Assembly (NCBI RefSeq): GCF_014905135.1
Contig: NZ_CP041406.1
Span: 1,736,001-1,800,000, forward strand
Direction: 5' to 3'
Length of the DNA stretch: 64,000 nt
From: Sulfurimonas paralvinellae
GTDB lineage: Bacteria > Campylobacterota > Campylobacteria > Campylobacterales > Sulfurimonadaceae
Part shown: positions 63,618 to 64,000 of the stretch, piece by piece
How the letters are laid out: each line of letters starts with the position of its first letter
Numbering within the stretch: position 1 is the stretch's first letter
The notes under the pieces: generated by a model
Told to the model about the DNA's origin: nothing
Database searches by the model: none
Seen by the model: only the letters and a program-made list of their open reading frames with translations
Made by a program: the position numbers and the translations under genes

Positions 63618-64000
63618 GATTACTTTTCCTCAACGCAAAATTAAGAAGAACTATCGCTCTGTCACAGGTCATTTTCCCAGTATAAAAAATGGTAAGTCGG
63701 TTGCTTATGAATCCAAGCTGGAGAAAACTTTCTTTTTAACACTGGAATTTGATGACAATGTTATTTCATATCAGGAACAACCTCAAATCTCTATAGATTT
63801 CCAAAAGAGAATAAAAACATACAGTGCAGACTGTTATGTCCGGTATGATAAAGCAGCGAATATAGATGATTCGCTAGTCGAAGTAAAATATACGCAGGAA
63901 CTCGAAAAAAAGAAAGAATACTTTGAGGAAAAATTTGCATCTATTCGCCAAGCATGTGATGATCTTAACTTAGACTTTCAAATTTTTACAGAGCAAAACT
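63618..64000 (+). CDS. TnsA-like endonuclease, 5' part only
   Basis: The frame is open from ATG 63618 to the window end (127 full codons). The sequence SVAYESKLEKTFFLTLEFDDNV, QEQPQISI, YSADCYV and LVEVKYT matches the TnsA nuclease domain; Glu36, Asp72 and Glu89-x-Lys91 line up with the acidic and Lys catalytic residues of the restriction-enzyme-like fold. TnsA cuts the 5' ends of Tn7-like transposons together with TnsB. Downstream tnsB/tnsC would confirm an element; stand-alone TnsA-like genes also exist. Confidence 0.72.

Noticed and set aside
1-64000. CRISPR arrays, prophage genes or complete insertion sequences
   Set aside because: No regularly spaced direct repeats, phage structural genes or transposase frames were found, other than the partial TnsA-like gene.

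Overview
The window looks like a chromosome segment of a sulfur-oxidising Campylobacterota bacterium, Sulfurimonas or a close relative. The basis is the AT-rich composition, the campylobacterial families (DUF6394 membrane protein, di-heme cytochrome c1 in a petABC operon, soluble HAHQWKQPLN-type histidine kinases, a glutamine synthetase without an adenylylation tyrosine), and genes suited to a chemolithotroph (YeeE/YedE sulfur transporters, several c-type cytochromes). The assignment is by protein recognition only; no database search was run.

Layout. 0-10 kb: ilvE, then a phosphate-starvation island. Two porins lie around a divergent promoter region, followed by pstS-pstC-pstA-pstB-phoU and a PhoR-like kinase. 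Three promoters here share the same pair of 11-bp direct repeats (TGTAATC/TGTAACC) and the same distance to the -10 box, so they are probably one Pho regulon. 10-24 kb: glnA, leuA, a soluble histidine kinase, then a minus-strand run of alaS, a membrane protein, a Maf-like protein, a GGDEF protein, bioF, a lone ABC ATPase, a class A penicillin-binding protein and a small outer-membrane protein, mostly overlapping by 1-11 bp. 24-31 kb: a periplasmic protein, a NifU-type scaffold and a flavin reductase; then a minus-strand redox operon (oleate hydratase, DUF134 regulator, Tll0287-type heme protein, DUF1858/DUF2249 protein, di-heme lipoprotein); then ribonuclease Z. 31-38 kb: DUF523, aldehyde dehydrogenase, two YeeE/YedE subunits, a thioredoxin-like protein and an unusual FAD-oxidase/methyltransferase fusion. 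38-49 kb: YraN, DUF6394, a two-RCK potassium channel, a formate dehydrogenase-type molybdoenzyme, SDR, hom, an aminotransferase, a RodZ-like protein and partner, TrmH, rsmI and rpmE. 49-58 kb: rsmE, moeA, queD, queE, moaA, a lipoprotein, an RDD protein and petABC. 58-64 kb: a GT-B-like protein, then a plus-strand operon of periplasmic binding protein, GGDEF/EAL protein and porin, and finally the start of a tnsA-like gene that runs off the window.

Most interesting points: (1) a hairpin element present twice (42475-42547 and 52339-52416) whose loop sequence is conserved while its 25-27 bp stems differ in sequence but still pair, directly upstream of a molybdoenzyme gene and of queD; (2) a TnsA-like gene at the right edge preceded by three copies of a 15-bp repeat, a possible Tn7-like transposon end; (3) a single protein joining a VAO-type FAD oxidase to a methyltransferase-like domain; (4) a binding protein/GGDEF-EAL/porin operon resembling the NspS-MbaA arrangement; (5) the shared Pho promoter architecture together with an inverted repeat covering the two porin gene starts; (6) a DUF134 regulator whose N-terminal homology continues upstream through a T7 run in another frame. 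No tRNA, rRNA, CRISPR array or complete insertion sequence was seen.
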